The position numbers and the translations under genes are program-made. The notes beneath the pieces were generated by a model. The model was given only the letters and a program-made list of their open reading frames with translations, was not told the origin of the DNA and made no database searches. DNA of 64,000 bases. Origin: Hominisplanchenecus murintestinalis. GTDB taxonomy: Bacteria; Bacillota; Clostridia; Lachnospirales; Lachnospiraceae. This document shows positions 53,447-63,742 of the stretch, piece after piece; within the stretch, counting starts at the first letter, position 1; each line of letters begins with the position of its first letter. The stretch is from assembly GCA_004793585.1 (NCBI GenBank), contig SRZB01000017.1, positions 1 to 64,000 on the forward strand, read 5' to 3'.

Positions 53447-54262
53447 GTGGACAAGATTAAGATAAAAGATTTAGAACTGTACTGCCGCCACGGGGTTTTT
53501 CCGGAGGAAAATGTGCTGGGGCAGAAATTTCTGTTTTCTGCCATATTATCTGTGGATACGCGGGCGCCAGGGAAGGCGGATGATTTAGAAAAATCTGTGA
53601 ATTATGGGGAACTATGTCATTTTATCCGGGAGTTTATGGAGGAACATACCTATAAACTTCTGGAGGCGGTTTTGGAACATCTGGCGGAAGCAATCCTGCA
53701 AAAATGGGAGAAGATAGAAGAAATTACGCTGGAAGTAAAGAAGCCGTGGGCTCCGATAGGGCTCCCCTTAGAGACGGTATCTGTGGAAATCACCCGCGGC
53801 TGGCACACGGCATATATCGCTCTTGGTTCGAATATGGGAGAGAAGGAAACGTATCTTCGGAATGCGGTGAAGGAACTGGATGAGAGCGCAGGATGCCGGG
53901 TGGAGAAAGTATCGGACTTTATCGCAACGGCGCCCTATGGTGTTACGGAGCAGGATGAGTTCCTGAATGGCGCGCTTAAACTGCGTACGCTGCTGACGCC
54001 GGAGGAACTGCTTGAGCTGCTCCATGAGATTGAAGCGAAAGCGGAGCGGGTGCGGACGCTGCGCTGGGGGCCGCGGACGCTGGATTTGGACATTCTTTTT
54101 TACGATAATCTGGTGCTGGATACGGAAGAACTGCATATTCCTCATATTGATATGCAGAACCGGGATTTTGTGCTGAAACCGATGGCGCAGATTGCCCCAT
54201 ATATGAGGCATCCGGTTTTAAATAAGACGATAAAACAGCTGGAAGGAGAATTACATGGTTGA
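53447..54262 (+). CDS. folKB: Fused dihydroneopterin aldolase / HPPK
   Basis: A 271-residue fusion of two folate enzymes. Residues 1-118 are FolB (IKIKDLELYCRHGVFPEENVLGQKF, ITLEVKKPWAPIGLPLETVSVEI). Residues about 120-271 are FolK, 6-hydroxymethyl-pterin pyrophosphokinase (AYIALGSNMGEKETYL, DEFLNGALKL, RWGPRTLDLDILFYDN, IPHIDMQNRDFVLKPMAQI). The start is GTG 53447 with GAGAGG upstream. It overlaps pheA by eight bases. The mobile element separates it from folP, so its mRNA must run through the insertion unless it has its own promoter. Confidence 0.94.
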   Translation: MDKIKIKDLELYCRHGVFPEENVLGQKFLFSAILSVDTRAPGKADDLEKSVNYGELCHFIREFMEEHTYKLLEAVLEHLAEAILQKWEKIEEITLEVKKPWAPIGLPLETVSVEITRGWHTAYIALGSNMGEKETYLRNAVKELDESAGCRVEKVSDFIATAPYGVTEQDEFLNGALKLRTLLTPEELLELLHEIEAKAERVRTLRWGPRTLDLDILFYDNLVLDTEELHIPHIDMQNRDFVLKPMAQIAPYMRHPVLNKTIKQLEGELHG

Positions 54263-55385
54263 TTTAAAGGAATTGCGGGATGAGATAGATAGTATTGACA
54301 GGCAAATCGTAGAGCTTTTCGAAAAACGTATGGATATTTGCCAGAAAGTGGCGGAATATAAAATCCGGACCGGGAAGAAAGTATTTGACAGGACGAGGGA
54401 GCAGGCGAAAATCGATACGGTGAAAGGGCTGACCCGCAGTGAGTTCAACCGGCATGGGATAGAAGAGCTGTTCCAGCAGATTATGGCGATGAGCCGGAAG
54501 CTGCAGTACCAGCTTCTGGAGGAAAACGGCGTGGCAGGGCGGCTGCCTTTTATTGCGGTGGATGAGATTGAGCGTTCAAAGGTACGGGTAGTGTATCAGG
54601 GGGTGGAGGGCGCTTACAGCCAGGCGGCCATGAAACAGTATTTTAGTGAGGATATCACATCGTTCCATGTGGAGCAGTGGCGGGACGCTATGGAGGCGAT
54701 TGCGGAAGGTTCCGCGGATTTTGCGGTTCTGCCGATCGAAAACTCGACGGCGGGCAGCGTCAACGATATGTATGATCTGTTGGTAGAATTTGAGAATTAT
54801 ATTGTCGGAGAGCAGATTATCCGGTGCGAGCATAAGCTTCTGGGGCTGCCGGGGGCGCAGCTTTCCGATATTCAAAGGGTTTACTCCCATCCTCAGGGGC
54901 TTTCCCAGTGCAAACCGTTCCTGGAAGAGCACAGGGGCTGGAAACAGATTCCGCTGGAAAATACTGCGGTAGCGGCAAAGCGGGTGGCAGAGGAAGGGGA
55001 CAAGAGCCAGGCGGCTATTGCCAGCGCGTTTGCAGGGGAGCAGTTCGGCCTGCAGGTGCTGGCAGACAAGATTTATCTGAATGAGGCAAATTCCACCAGA
55101 TTTATTATCATCACAAATCAGAGGATTTTCCGCAAGGATGCGGATAAAATCAGCATCTGCTTCGAGCAGCCCCACACGAGCGGAAGTCTTTACAATATGC
55201 TTTCGCACATTATTTATAATAACCTGAACATGACAAAGATAGAATCCCGTCCTATAGAGAAGCGGAACTGGGAATATCGGTTTTTCATTGATTTTGAAGG
55301 GAATCTCAATGACAGTGCGGTGAAGAATGCGCTCCGGGGTATTCGTGAAGAGGCAAAAAACATGAAAATCCTGGGGAATTATTAG
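54255..55385 (+). CDS. pheA: Bifunctional chorismate mutase / prephenate dehydratase
   Basis: A 376-residue enzyme of phenylalanine synthesis. Residues about 1-90 form an AroQ chorismate mutase (LKELRDEIDSIDRQIVELFEKRM). Residues about 110-285 are the dehydratase (VYQGVEGAYSQAAMKQYF, VLPIENSTAGSVNDMYDLL, YSHPQGLSQCKPFL, ANSTRFIIITNQ). The C-terminal ACT domain (KISICFEQPHTSGSLYNMLSH, KIESRPIEKRNWEYRFFIDFEGN) senses phenylalanine. It overlaps folK and shares its transcript. Confidence 0.96.
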   Translation: MVDLKELRDEIDSIDRQIVELFEKRMDICQKVAEYKIRTGKKVFDRTREQAKIDTVKGLTRSEFNRHGIEELFQQIMAMSRKLQYQLLEENGVAGRLPFIAVDEIERSKVRVVYQGVEGAYSQAAMKQYFSEDITSFHVEQWRDAMEAIAEGSADFAVLPIENSTAGSVNDMYDLLVEFENYIVGEQIIRCEHKLLGLPGAQLSDIQRVYSHPQGLSQCKPFLEEHRGWKQIPLENTAVAAKRVAEEGDKSQAAIASAFAGEQFGLQVLADKIYLNEANSTRFIIITNQRIFRKDADKISICFEQPHTSGSLYNMLSHIIYNNLNMTKIESRPIEKRNWEYRFFIDFEGNLNDSAVKNALRGIREEAKNMKILGNY

Positions 55386-55445
55386 CGAGGGTGAAAGAAT
55401 TTGAAATGTTACAATTATTTAAGAAAGACGAAGGATGATGTCGAT

Positions 55446-56768
55446 ATGAGAAAAATGACAAAAAGAGAGCAGCTTGTCCTGTACAGGTCTGTGGAAAAAG
55501 ATAAGCTTTTAGCAAAGATGGAGAGCGTAATGCTCCAGTATGACGAGTACAATAAGGAGGATGACTGGATCTACTGGGAGACGAACACTGCCCTCGGGGA
55601 TTACTGTTCCTGCATTTATGAGCTGATTGAGCGCACGGCCGGCTATGGATTCTATGGAAATCTGTGGCATGCTTACCTTACCCATTTGCTGGTGAATGAT
55701 GAGAATGTATTCAGCAGGGCATGCGAAATCAGGGGCGCGGTGGAAGGAAGCGTGAATGGACTGGCTGAGCATGATTTTGAACTGTTTAAGCAATGGTATG
55801 ACTATGATTTTGCGGCTCTGGAGGATGCGCTTGGATTTCAGCTTTATCCGGTGATTTCCAATTATCAGAATGCCAATGAAGAGAGCAGGGTATTCAACCA
55901 CCGAATCCGCGACCGCATCTGTGAGCTGAGCCGGAAGCTGGGGGCGGCTTCAGATATCCGGGAGTTTAAGGGGTATATTGAGTCCTTTTATAAAGACTTT
56001 GGCGTAGGGAAACTGGGGCTGCATAAGGCATTCCGCATTGCCCATACAGAGGAAGGCGCCGAGATTGTGCCGATTACGAATATCACCCATGTCCATCTGG
56101 ACGATTTGGTTGGGTACGAGATTGCAAAAGAAAAGCTGATTGCCAATACTGAGGCTTTTGTGCAGGGAAGGCGGGCGAATAACTGTCTGCTGTTCGGGGA
56201 TGCCGGAACGGGAAAATCTTCCAGCATAAAAGGCATTTTGAATCAATATTATGAACAGGGACTCCGGATTATTGAGGTCTACAAGCATCAGTTCCGGGAC
56301 TTAAATGATGTGATTTCCCAGATTAAGAACAGGAACTACCGCTTTATTATTTACATGGATGATTTGTCGTTTGAGGAATTTGAAACAGAATATAAATACC
56401 TGAAAGCAGTGATTGAGGGAGGATTGGAGAAAAAGCCGGAAAATATACTGATTTATGCCACGTCAAACAGGAGGCATCTGATTAAGGAGGAGTTTTCCGA
56501 TAAAGAAGGAAGGCGTGATTTGCTCCACGCTTCTGATACGGTGCAGGAAAAGCTGTCCCTGGTTTCAAGGTTCGGCGTTCAGATTTTCTTCTGCGCGCCG
56601 GATAAAAAAGAGTACCAGAATATTGTTAAGGTATTAGCTGAAAGGCACGGAGTGTCTATGCCAGAAGAGGAACTTCTGCTGGAAGCGAACCGCTGGGAAC
56701 TGAGCCACGGAGGACTTTCCGGCAGGTCGGCACAGCAGTTTATTGACTTTTTGCTGGGGCAGCGGTAG
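55446..56768 (+). CDS. DUF815 family AAA ATPase
   Basis: A 440-residue ATPase. A helical N-terminal domain of about 190 residues is followed by LDDLVGYEIAKEKLIANTEAFVQGR and Walker A LFGDAGTGKSSSIKGIL (about residues 256-272), Walker B FIIYMDDLSFEEFE and the arginine-containing ATSNRRHLIKEEFSDKEG. This is the DUF815 family, of unknown role. The start is uncertain: ATG 55446 has AAGGA nearby, while TTG 55401 has GAGGGTG at good spacing. Confidence 0.85.
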   Translation: MRKMTKREQLVLYRSVEKDKLLAKMESVMLQYDEYNKEDDWIYWETNTALGDYCSCIYELIERTAGYGFYGNLWHAYLTHLLVNDENVFSRACEIRGAVEGSVNGLAEHDFELFKQWYDYDFAALEDALGFQLYPVISNYQNANEESRVFNHRIRDRICELSRKLGAASDIREFKGYIESFYKDFGVGKLGLHKAFRIAHTEEGAEIVPITNITHVHLDDLVGYEIAKEKLIANTEAFVQGRRANNCLLFGDAGTGKSSSIKGILNQYYEQGLRIIEVYKHQFRDLNDVISQIKNRNYRFIIYMDDLSFEEFETEYKYLKAVIEGGLEKKPENILIYATSNRRHLIKEEFSDKEGRRDLLHASDTVQEKLSLVSRFGVQIFFCAPDKKEYQNIVKVLAERHGVSMPEEELLLEANRWELSHGGLSGRSAQQFIDFLLGQR

Positions 56769-56853
56769 CCGTATATCTGTTAGGAGAAGAAAGCCGGATG
56801 GGGGCGGTATGCCTGGGAGATGGCGAAAAATAAAAAGGAAGAGGAGGGATTTC

Positions 56854-58374
56854 ATGCAGTACAAGATATTTGCGGCGATTAACATTGGGTCGTATGAAGT
56901 AGAGATGAAAATTTTTGAGCTGTCGAAATCGAAAGGTATGCGGGAACTTGACAGTGTGCGGCAGATTCTGGAGCTGGGAAAGGAAGCCTATGCGGACGGG
57001 AAAATCAGCATGGAAAAAATAGAGAGCCTGTGCATCCTGCTCCAGTCCTTTAAGACGATTATGGAAGGATATAAGGCGGACGCTTATCGTGCGTGCGCTA
57101 CGAGTGCGGTAAGGGAGACGAAAGGCCGGGTAATTATCCTGGATTATATTGAGAAAAAGACAGGGCTGAAAATCGAGGTGCTCAGCAACTCGGAACAGCG
57201 CTTCCTGGACTACAAATCCATCGCTTCCAGTGAAAATGAGTTTAACAAGATTATCCAGAAAGGTACGGCGATTATTGACGTGGGAGGCGGGAGCGTTCAG
57301 TTTTCCCTGTTTGATAAAGACAGGCTGATCAGTACCCAGAATATCCGTATCGGTAACCTGCGGCTGCGGGAGCGGGTTGAATCATTCGGAAGGAATATCA
57401 CGCACATGGAGCGGGTGATTGATGAGCTGGTAAACAGTGACCTGGCGAGCTTTAAGAAAATGTACTTAAAGGAGCGGGAAATTAAGAACTTGATTGTGGT
57501 GGGGGACAACCTGCGTGATGTGGCAAAGGAACCGTCTATGACAAGGGAAGCATTTATGGAGCTGTATACACTCGTCACAGAGTATTCGCTTGACGAGGCG
57601 GCAGAACGGCTGGATGTTCCGGTAGAGAGTGTGCACATGCTGATTCCGTCCCTGGTTATTCATAAATGGATTATTGAAGAATGCGGCGTGGAAACGGTGT
57701 GGCTGCCGGGATTTCATCTGAGCGACGGTATCGCATATGAGTATGCGGCGCAGAATAAGATTATTAAGACAGGACATGACTTTGAAGGGGACATTATCGC
57801 TGCAGCGAGAAATATGGCAAAACGTTATATGTGCAACAAAAACCATATCCGTATGCTGGAGGAAGTTTCCCTGGAGATTTTTGATAAAATGAAGAAACTT
57901 CACGGGCTGGACGCCAGGAAGCGCCTGTTGCTGCAGATTGCGGCAATTCTTCATGGATGTGGGAAATATATCAGCCTTGCGAATGTGGCAGAGTGTTCTT
58001 ACAGTATCATTATGGCGACGGAAATTATCGGGCTGTCCCACTCAGAGCGGGAAATCATCGCGAATATCGTGCGGTACAACACGCTGGAATTTGAAGATTT
58101 TGAGCAGATGTGCGGCGAGGGGGGCATCACAAAGGAAGAGTATTTGACAATTGCCAAGCTGACGGCTATCCTGCGGGTGGCAAATACGCTGGATCGGAGC
58201 CATCGGCAGAAGCTTAAAAATATCAGGATTGTGCTGGGGGAGGAAGAACTGGTTATCCGGGTCGAGACCCCGGAGGATATTTCCCTGGAGCAAGGGCTGT
58301 TTCCTGAGAAGGCAGACTTTTTCCGGGAAGTGTTCAGTATACGTCCGGTGATTAAGAAGAAAAAAACAGGATAA
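56854..58374 (+). CDS. ppx: Ppx/GppA family exopolyphosphatase
   Basis: A 506-residue enzyme of the sugar kinase/actin fold that removes phosphate from polyphosphate, or acts on pppGpp. It shows AAINIGSYEVEMKIFEL, ACATSAVRETKG, IIDVGGGSVQFSLF (phosphate-binding loop) and a C-terminal HD-like domain (RLLLQIAAILHGCGKYISL). ATG 56854 has GAGGAGG directly upstream. It lies 14 bases from ppk1 and should oppose it. Confidence 0.92.
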   Translation: MQYKIFAAINIGSYEVEMKIFELSKSKGMRELDSVRQILELGKEAYADGKISMEKIESLCILLQSFKTIMEGYKADAYRACATSAVRETKGRVIILDYIEKKTGLKIEVLSNSEQRFLDYKSIASSENEFNKIIQKGTAIIDVGGGSVQFSLFDKDRLISTQNIRIGNLRLRERVESFGRNITHMERVIDELVNSDLASFKKMYLKEREIKNLIVVGDNLRDVAKEPSMTREAFMELYTLVTEYSLDEAAERLDVPVESVHMLIPSLVIHKWIIEECGVETVWLPGFHLSDGIAYEYAAQNKIIKTGHDFEGDIIAAARNMAKRYMCNKNHIRMLEEVSLEIFDKMKKLHGLDARKRLLLQIAAILHGCGKYISLANVAECSYSIIMATEIIGLSHSEREIIANIVRYNTLEFEDFEQMCGEGGITKEEYLTIAKLTAILRVANTLDRSHRQKLKNIRIVLGEEELVIRVETPEDISLEQGLFPEKADFFREVFSIRPVIKKKKTG

Positions 58375-58388
58375 GGAGGCAGGGGATT

Positions 58389-60518
58389 ATGTTAGAGAAG
58401 GCAGATTTTTTGAAATCTGAGCATTACAGGAACAGGGAACTGAGCTGGCTGAGTTTTAATGAACGCGTACTGAATGAGGCCAGGGATAAATCAATCCCAC
58501 TTTTTGAGAGGCTGAAATTTTTAAGTATCACTGCCTCTAATCTGGATGAATTTTTCATGATCCGTGTAGCTTCCCTGAAGGACATGGTTCATGCGAAATA
58601 TACAAAAAAAGATATTGCAGGTTTGACTGCATCGGAGCAGCTGGATGTTATATTGACAGCTACTCATGAACTGGTAAACCTGCAGTATTCCACATATAAC
58701 CGTTCGCTGATCCCGGCGCTGAAACAGCAGGGAATGAAAGTAGTTACAGAGCATGAGAAACTGTCAAAGGAGCAAAAAGCTTTTGTGGACAGGTATTTTG
58801 AGGAAGATATCTATCCGGTTCTGACGCCCATGGCGGTGGATTCTTCCCGGCCGTTTCCGCTTATCCGAAATAAATCGCTGAACATCGGAGCGCTGATTTC
58901 AGAAAAAGGCGAAGGAGGCGAATATGATTTTGCCACGGTACAGGTGCCGGGCGGGCTGCCGCGTATCATAGAGCTGCCCCGGGGCAAGGAGGGAGAGCGC
59001 CGTGCAATCCTTCTGGAAGAAATTATTGAGAGAAATATCGGGAAGCTTTTCCTGAATTATGATGTGATCTGCGCCCACCCGTACCGTATCATGAGGAATG
59101 CAGATTTAACGATTGATGAAGATGAAGCGGCTGACTTGCTGAAAGAGATCCAGAAGCAGTTGAGGAAACGCCAGTGGGGCGAGGTGATCCGTCTGGAAGT
59201 AGAAGAGGGAATGGATGCACGCCTTTTAAAAATATTGAAGAAGGAATTTGCCATCAAAGACCCGGATATTTTCTATATCAACGGACCGTTGGATTTGACA
59301 TTTCTGATGAAAATGTACGGAATGGAGGGATTTGACAAATACAAAACACCGCAGTATCAGCCGCAGCCGGTGCCTGCGATGATGACGGATGATGACATTT
59401 TTACCCAAATCCGTACAGGAGATATCTTGCTGCACCATCCGTATATGACTTTTGACCCGGTAGTGAACTTTGTGAAACAGTCGGCGAAAGATCCTGATGT
59501 GCTGGCAATTAAGCAGACGCTTTACCGCGTCAGCGGGAATTCTCCGATTATTAAAGCTCTGGCACAAGCGGCTGAAAATGGAAAGCAGGTATCGGTGCTT
59601 GTGGAACTGAAAGCAAGATTTGACGAAGAAAATAATATTATCTGGGCAAAAATGCTGGAGAAAGCGGGCTGTCATGTGATTTACGGGCTGAAAGGGCTGA
59701 AAACACACAGCAAGATTACGCTGGTTGTCAGGAGGGAAGAGGATGGTATACGCCGTTATGTTCACCTGGGAACGGGAAACTACAATGATTCTACAGCGAA
59801 GCTTTATACAGACTGTGGGCTGCTGACATGTGCAGAGCCGATTGGGGAAGACGCTACGGCGGTATTTAACATGTTGTCGGGATATTCGGAGCCTAAGAGC
59901 TGGAATAAGCTGATTGTGGCGCCCATCTGGCTGCGGAAGCGTTTTCAGAAACTGATTGAGAGGGAAACCCAGAATGCCAGGGAGGGAAAAGAGGCGCATA
60001 TCATTGCGAAGATGAATTCCCTGTGCGATAAGGAGATTATTGCGGCGCTTTATGAAGCGGGGGCGGCAGGGGTAAAGATTGAGTTGATTATACGCGGTAT
60101 TTGTTGTTTAAAGACAGGAATTCCCGGAATCAGTGAAAATATTTCCGTGCGTTCCATTGTGGGGAATTTCCTGGAACATGCCCGTATATTTTATTTCCTG
60201 AACGACGGCCAGGAAGAGATTTACATGGGAAGCGCGGACTGGATGCCGAGAAATCTGGACAAGCGCGTGGAAATCCTTTTTCCGGTAGAGTGCGAAAAAC
60301 TGAAAAAAGAGGCGCGCCACATTTTGGATGTACAGCTGGCGGATAATGTGAAAGCTTCCGTGCTCCAGCCGGACGGCAGGTATGAGAAAATTGATAAGCG
60401 GGGAAAAGCGCTGGTATCTGCGCAGGATTTCTTCTGCGAGGAGGCAGTGGAGCGGGCGAAAAAGCCCGAACCGCACGAGGCAGAGCGGATATTTATTCCG
60501 GCAGAACCAATAGAATAG
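58389..60518 (+). CDS. ppk1: Polyphosphate kinase 1
   Basis: A 709-residue membrane-associated enzyme that polymerises ATP gamma-phosphate into polyphosphate. N-terminal NRELSWLSFNERVLNEA and IRVASLKDMV, then the PLD-like catalytic halves with LKTHSKITLVVRREEDG (phosphorylated His in KTHSK, about residue 440), VHLGTGNYNDSTAKLYTDCGLL and GICCLKTGIPGISENI. It is coupled to ppx, so the pair sets polyphosphate levels. Confidence 0.97.
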   Translation: MLEKADFLKSEHYRNRELSWLSFNERVLNEARDKSIPLFERLKFLSITASNLDEFFMIRVASLKDMVHAKYTKKDIAGLTASEQLDVILTATHELVNLQYSTYNRSLIPALKQQGMKVVTEHEKLSKEQKAFVDRYFEEDIYPVLTPMAVDSSRPFPLIRNKSLNIGALISEKGEGGEYDFATVQVPGGLPRIIELPRGKEGERRAILLEEIIERNIGKLFLNYDVICAHPYRIMRNADLTIDEDEAADLLKEIQKQLRKRQWGEVIRLEVEEGMDARLLKILKKEFAIKDPDIFYINGPLDLTFLMKMYGMEGFDKYKTPQYQPQPVPAMMTDDDIFTQIRTGDILLHHPYMTFDPVVNFVKQSAKDPDVLAIKQTLYRVSGNSPIIKALAQAAENGKQVSVLVELKARFDEENNIIWAKMLEKAGCHVIYGLKGLKTHSKITLVVRREEDGIRRYVHLGTGNYNDSTAKLYTDCGLLTCAEPIGEDATAVFNMLSGYSEPKSWNKLIVAPIWLRKRFQKLIERETQNAREGKEAHIIAKMNSLCDKEIIAALYEAGAAGVKIELIIRGICCLKTGIPGISENISVRSIVGNFLEHARIFYFLNDGQEEIYMGSADWMPRNLDKRVEILFPVECEKLKKEARHILDVQLADNVKASVLQPDGRYEKIDKRGKALVSAQDFFCEEAVERAKKPEPHEAERIFIPAEPIE

Positions 60519-60602
60519 GACTTCTGGGATATAGTAAGATGAAGTGAGAGAATATCCTGTATTTATGAGCATAGCCCGTAAGAGGGGAAAAGGAGTAGCG
60601 AC

Positions 60603-62033
60603 ATGTCGGATGATAAGAAAATAGATGATGAAATTATAGAAGAAGTGGCAGATATGGAAGAGGAGGGAGAGCAGGATGAGTTCGAGGACGTCTGTTTTAT
60701 GTGCCGCCGTCCGGAGAGCAGAGCCGGGGGAATGATACGCATTGCAGAAAACATTCATATTTGTGCGGAATGCATGCAGAAAGCTTTTGATTCTATGGGA
60801 GGAGGCCAGTCGCCGTATGCAAATATTGACTGGTCAAAGATTCCCAATATGCCGAATATTGGCATGATAAATTTAGGGGATTTGGCAAATCAGGTTCCCA
60901 AAAAGCAGAAGGTTAAGAAGAAAAAGAAGAAGGAAGAAGAGGAGCCGAAGAAAGTTCTGGATATCAAAGCGATTCCGGCGCCTCACAGGATTAAAGAAAG
61001 CCTGGATGACTATGTCATCGGGCAGGAACACGCGAAAAAAGTGATTTCTGTTGCAGTGTACAATCATTATAAAAGAGTTGCGACGGATACGGTGGACAGT
61101 ATTGAGATTGAGAAGTCGAATATGCTGATGATAGGACCTACCGGAAGCGGGAAAACCTATCTGGTAAAGACGCTGGCGCGGCTTTTGGATGTGCCACTGG
61201 CGATCGCAGATGCTACGTCTCTGACGGAGGCCGGGTATATTGGCGATGATATTGAGAGCGTAGTGTCCAAATTGCTGGCTGCCGCGGGGAATGACGTGGA
61301 GAAAGCAGAGCAGGGAATTATTTTTATTGATGAAATTGATAAGCTTGCAAAGAAAAGAAATGCGAACCAAAGGGATGTGAGCGGCGAGTCGGTGCAGCAG
61401 GGAATGCTGAAGCTTTTGGAGGGAAGTGAAGTGGAAGTGCCTGTAGGGGCAGCCAGCAAGAATGCTATGGTACCTATGGCTACTGTGGATACAAAAAATA
61501 TATTGTTTATCTGCGGCGGAGCATTTCCCGGATTGGAAGATATTATAAAAGAAAGGCTGAACAAACAGGCGTCCGTAGGATTCAAGGCGGATTTGAAAGA
61601 TAAATATGACGATGACCCTGCGCTTTTGGAAAAGGTATCTGTAGAGGATATTCGGAAGTTCGGAATGATTCCGGAGTTTATCGGGAGGCTGCCAGTTATT
61701 TTTACACTGCAGGAGTTGACAGAGGAGATGCTGGTGAAGATTCTCAGGGAGCCGAGGAATGCTATTTTGAAGCAGTACCAGAAGCTGCTGGAGCTGGACG
61801 AGGTGAAATTGAGCTTTGAAGATGGCGCGTTAAAAGAAATTGCCAGAAAAGCACGGGAGAAGGATACCGGCGCCAGGGCATTACGGGCGATTATCGAAGA
61901 GTTTATGCTGGACATTATGTATGAGATTCCAAAGGATGACAATATAGGGAGCGTCACGATTACAAAAGAGTATATAGAGGGAAAAGGCGCACCGCGGATT
62001 CAAATGCGGGGAGTACCGGCATTGGAGGGATAA
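60603..62033 (+). CDS. clpX: ATP-dependent Clp protease ATP-binding subunit ClpX
   Basis: A 476-residue unfoldase that feeds substrates to ClpP. The zinc-binding domain reads CFMCRRPES then CAECMQ (about residues 31-60), but an acidic stretch of about 25 residues precedes it and a Lys/Glu-rich linker (about 100-115) follows. The AAA core has GPTGSGKTYL, TEAGYIGDD and IIFIDEIDKLAKK. The C-terminal domain has DTGARALRAIIEE. It is longer than the common 420-430 residues because of these two extensions. clpP is not beside it. The lspA-like gene starts one base after its stop. Confidence 0.95.
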   Translation: MSDDKKIDDEIIEEVADMEEEGEQDEFEDVCFMCRRPESRAGGMIRIAENIHICAECMQKAFDSMGGGQSPYANIDWSKIPNMPNIGMINLGDLANQVPKKQKVKKKKKKEEEEPKKVLDIKAIPAPHRIKESLDDYVIGQEHAKKVISVAVYNHYKRVATDTVDSIEIEKSNMLMIGPTGSGKTYLVKTLARLLDVPLAIADATSLTEAGYIGDDIESVVSKLLAAAGNDVEKAEQGIIFIDEIDKLAKKRNANQRDVSGESVQQGMLKLLEGSEVEVPVGAASKNAMVPMATVDTKNILFICGGAFPGLEDIIKERLNKQASVGFKADLKDKYDDDPALLEKVSVEDIRKFGMIPEFIGRLPVIFTLQELTEEMLVKILREPRNAILKQYQKLLELDEVKLSFEDGALKEIARKAREKDTGARALRAIIEEFMLDIMYEIPKDDNIGSVTITKEYIEGKGAPRIQMRGVPALEG

Positions 62034-62034
62034 G

Positions 62035-62490
62035 ATGATTTACCTTTTCATCATGGGCGGGATTTTTGCAGCGGATTGCTTTTTAAAATGGTGGATAGAG
62101 AAGAAACCGGACGATTACGGACAGGAAATCTGGGGTGGGCGCATTCTGCTCCAGAAATCCCATAACCGGGGAGCTATGTTGAACTTTATGGAAGGAAAAC
62201 GGCAATTTGTGGCTGGGATTTCCGTCGGAATTACGATTGGGACAGCTGTTGTATTTGCCGCGCTGCTGAGGAGAAAAGGGGAATATGTATACAAGGCCGC
62301 CTTGGCATTTGTTCTTGGTGGAGCGTTAAGTAATGTATTCGACAGGATAAAGCGTCATTACGTGGTGGATTATTTCAGTTTTTGTGCGAAATATGAAAGA
62401 TTGCGTAGAATCGTGTTTAATCTTGGGGACATTTTCATTTTCCTGGGGGCGTTTCTTGTATTTTCCAGACGTATTTTGAAAAATCTCTGA
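62035..62490 (+). CDS. lspA: Divergent signal peptidase II (lipoprotein signal peptidase)
   Basis: A 151-residue protein with four hydrophobic segments and the LspA motif order: DCFLKWW (D-x-x-x-K type) near the N-terminus, HNRGAMLNF (about residues 42-50), GGALSNVFDRIKRHYVVDYFSF with the first catalytic Asp, and FNLGDIFIFLG with the second. Usual LspA reads GN-x-x-DR and FN-x-AD-x, so Ser for Gly and Gly for Ala are departures. The catalytic Asp pair is present. It may be a full enzyme or a paralogue. It starts one base after clpX. Confidence 0.8.
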   Translation: MIYLFIMGGIFAADCFLKWWIEKKPDDYGQEIWGGRILLQKSHNRGAMLNFMEGKRQFVAGISVGITIGTAVVFAALLRRKGEYVYKAALAFVLGGALSNVFDRIKRHYVVDYFSFCAKYERLRRIVFNLGDIFIFLGAFLVFSRRILKNL

Positions 62491-62605
62491 ATACATAAGT
62501 TGACAGCTCTTGTCAAAAATGGTAAGCTGAACTGTAACATATCGGAGAACCGTGAAATTCCGAGAGTGTGGAAGCAGAAAGCGAAGGTTTGATAGGAGAA
62601 AGTTT

Positions 62606-63736
62606 ATGGATCAGATGCAGGAAGAACAATTTACTAAAACACTGCTGGCCTTAATGGACAAGGCGAAACAGAAGAAAAATATACTGGAGTATAGTGAGAT
62701 TAACGACGCCTTTGCCGGGATGGAACTGGACGAGGAGAAGATGGATCTCATTCTGGAGTTTCTGGAAAAGCACAATATAGATATCATGCAAAATGGCGTG
62801 AAGGAAAATGGCGGGGAAGACTTGCTCATTGATAATGATGATGACGTCCTTCTCGTAGAGGAAGAAGAAGTAGAGCTGATTGATGATGTTGATGTGCTGG
62901 AGGGGGTCAGTACCGAAGACCCCGTGCGTATGTATTTAAAAGAAATAGGAAATGTGCCGCTGCTTACCACAGAACAGGAAGTAGATTTGGCAAAGCGCGT
63001 GGAAGAAGGCAGCGAAGAGGCAAAGAAAGCCTTGACAGAAGCAAATCTGCGCCTTGTAGTCAGTATTGCGAAAAAATATGTAGGCCGTGGTATGCCGTTC
63101 CTGGATTTGATTCAGGAGGGGAACATGGGGCTGATGAAAGCGGTTGATAAATTCGACTATACAAAAGGCTATAAATTCAGCACCTATGCGACCTGGTGGA
63201 TTCGCCAGGCGATTACAAGAGGCATCGCGGATACAGGAAGAACCATCCGTGTCCCGGTACATATGGTGGAAACGATTAATAAGACCCTGCGTATGACGAG
63301 AACGCTTTTACAGGAATTTGGCAGAGAACCGACCCCGGAAGAAGTGGCAGCGAGATTAAATGTTCCGGTATCGCGTGTGCGTGAAGTGCTGAAGATTTCC
63401 CGGGATCCGGTATCTCTGGATACCCCGATTGGTGAGGAAGATGACAGCCATCTTGGAGATTTCATCGAGGATGATTCTGCGCTTTCACCGGCAGATTCTG
63501 CAGCGTTTTCCATGTTAAAGGAAGAGCTGGGCAACGCTCTGGAGTCTCTTACTGACAGGGAGCGCCAGGTGGTACGGCTGCGTTTTGGACTGCAGGATGG
63601 GCGTGCGCGTACACTGGAAGAAGTGGGGAAAGAGTTTAACGTGACAAGGGAGCGTATCCGTCAGATAGAGGCGAAAGCCCTGAGAAAACTGAGGCATCCT
63701 TCGAGGAGTAAACGGCTGAAGGATTTTCTGGTATAG
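62606..63736 (+). CDS. rpoD: RNA polymerase primary sigma factor
   Basis: A 376-residue housekeeping sigma-70 factor. It has a short region 1.1 ([19 protein letters not shown]), an acidic linker (about 70-95), region 1.2 [17 protein letters not shown], region 2 [30 protein letters not shown] and [19 protein letters not shown], region 3, and region 4 [17 protein letters not shown] sequence ending [24 protein letters not shown] 62606 has GGAG upstream. In many Firmicutes rpoD follows dnaG. Here it follows the lspA-like gene. Confidence 0.97.
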   Translation: MDQMQEEQFTKTLLALMDKAKQKKNILEYSEINDAFAGMELDEEKMDLILEFLEKHNIDIMQNGVKENGGEDLLIDNDDDVLLVEEEEVELIDDVDVLEGVSTEDPVRMYLKEIGNVPLLTTEQEVDLAKRVEEGSEEAKKALTEANLRLVVSIAKKYVGRGMPFLDLIQEGNMGLMKAVDKFDYTKGYKFSTYATWWIRQAITRGIADTGRTIRVPVHMVETINKTLRMTRTLLQEFGREPTPEEVAARLNVPVSRVREVLKISRDPVSLDTPIGEEDDSHLGDFIEDDSALSPADSAAFSMLKEELGNALESLTDRERQVVRLRFGLQDGRARTLEEVGKEFNVTRERIRQIEAKALRKLRHPSRSKRLKDFLV

Positions 63737-63742
63737 AAAAGT

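Noticed and set aside
62525..62540. GCTGAACTGTAAC upstream of rpoD as a third copy of the folP/folC mobile element end
   Set aside because: Ten bases match the terminal repeat, but the final GTTAC is not kept, there is no second arm, and no 8-bp duplication is visible. It may be chance.
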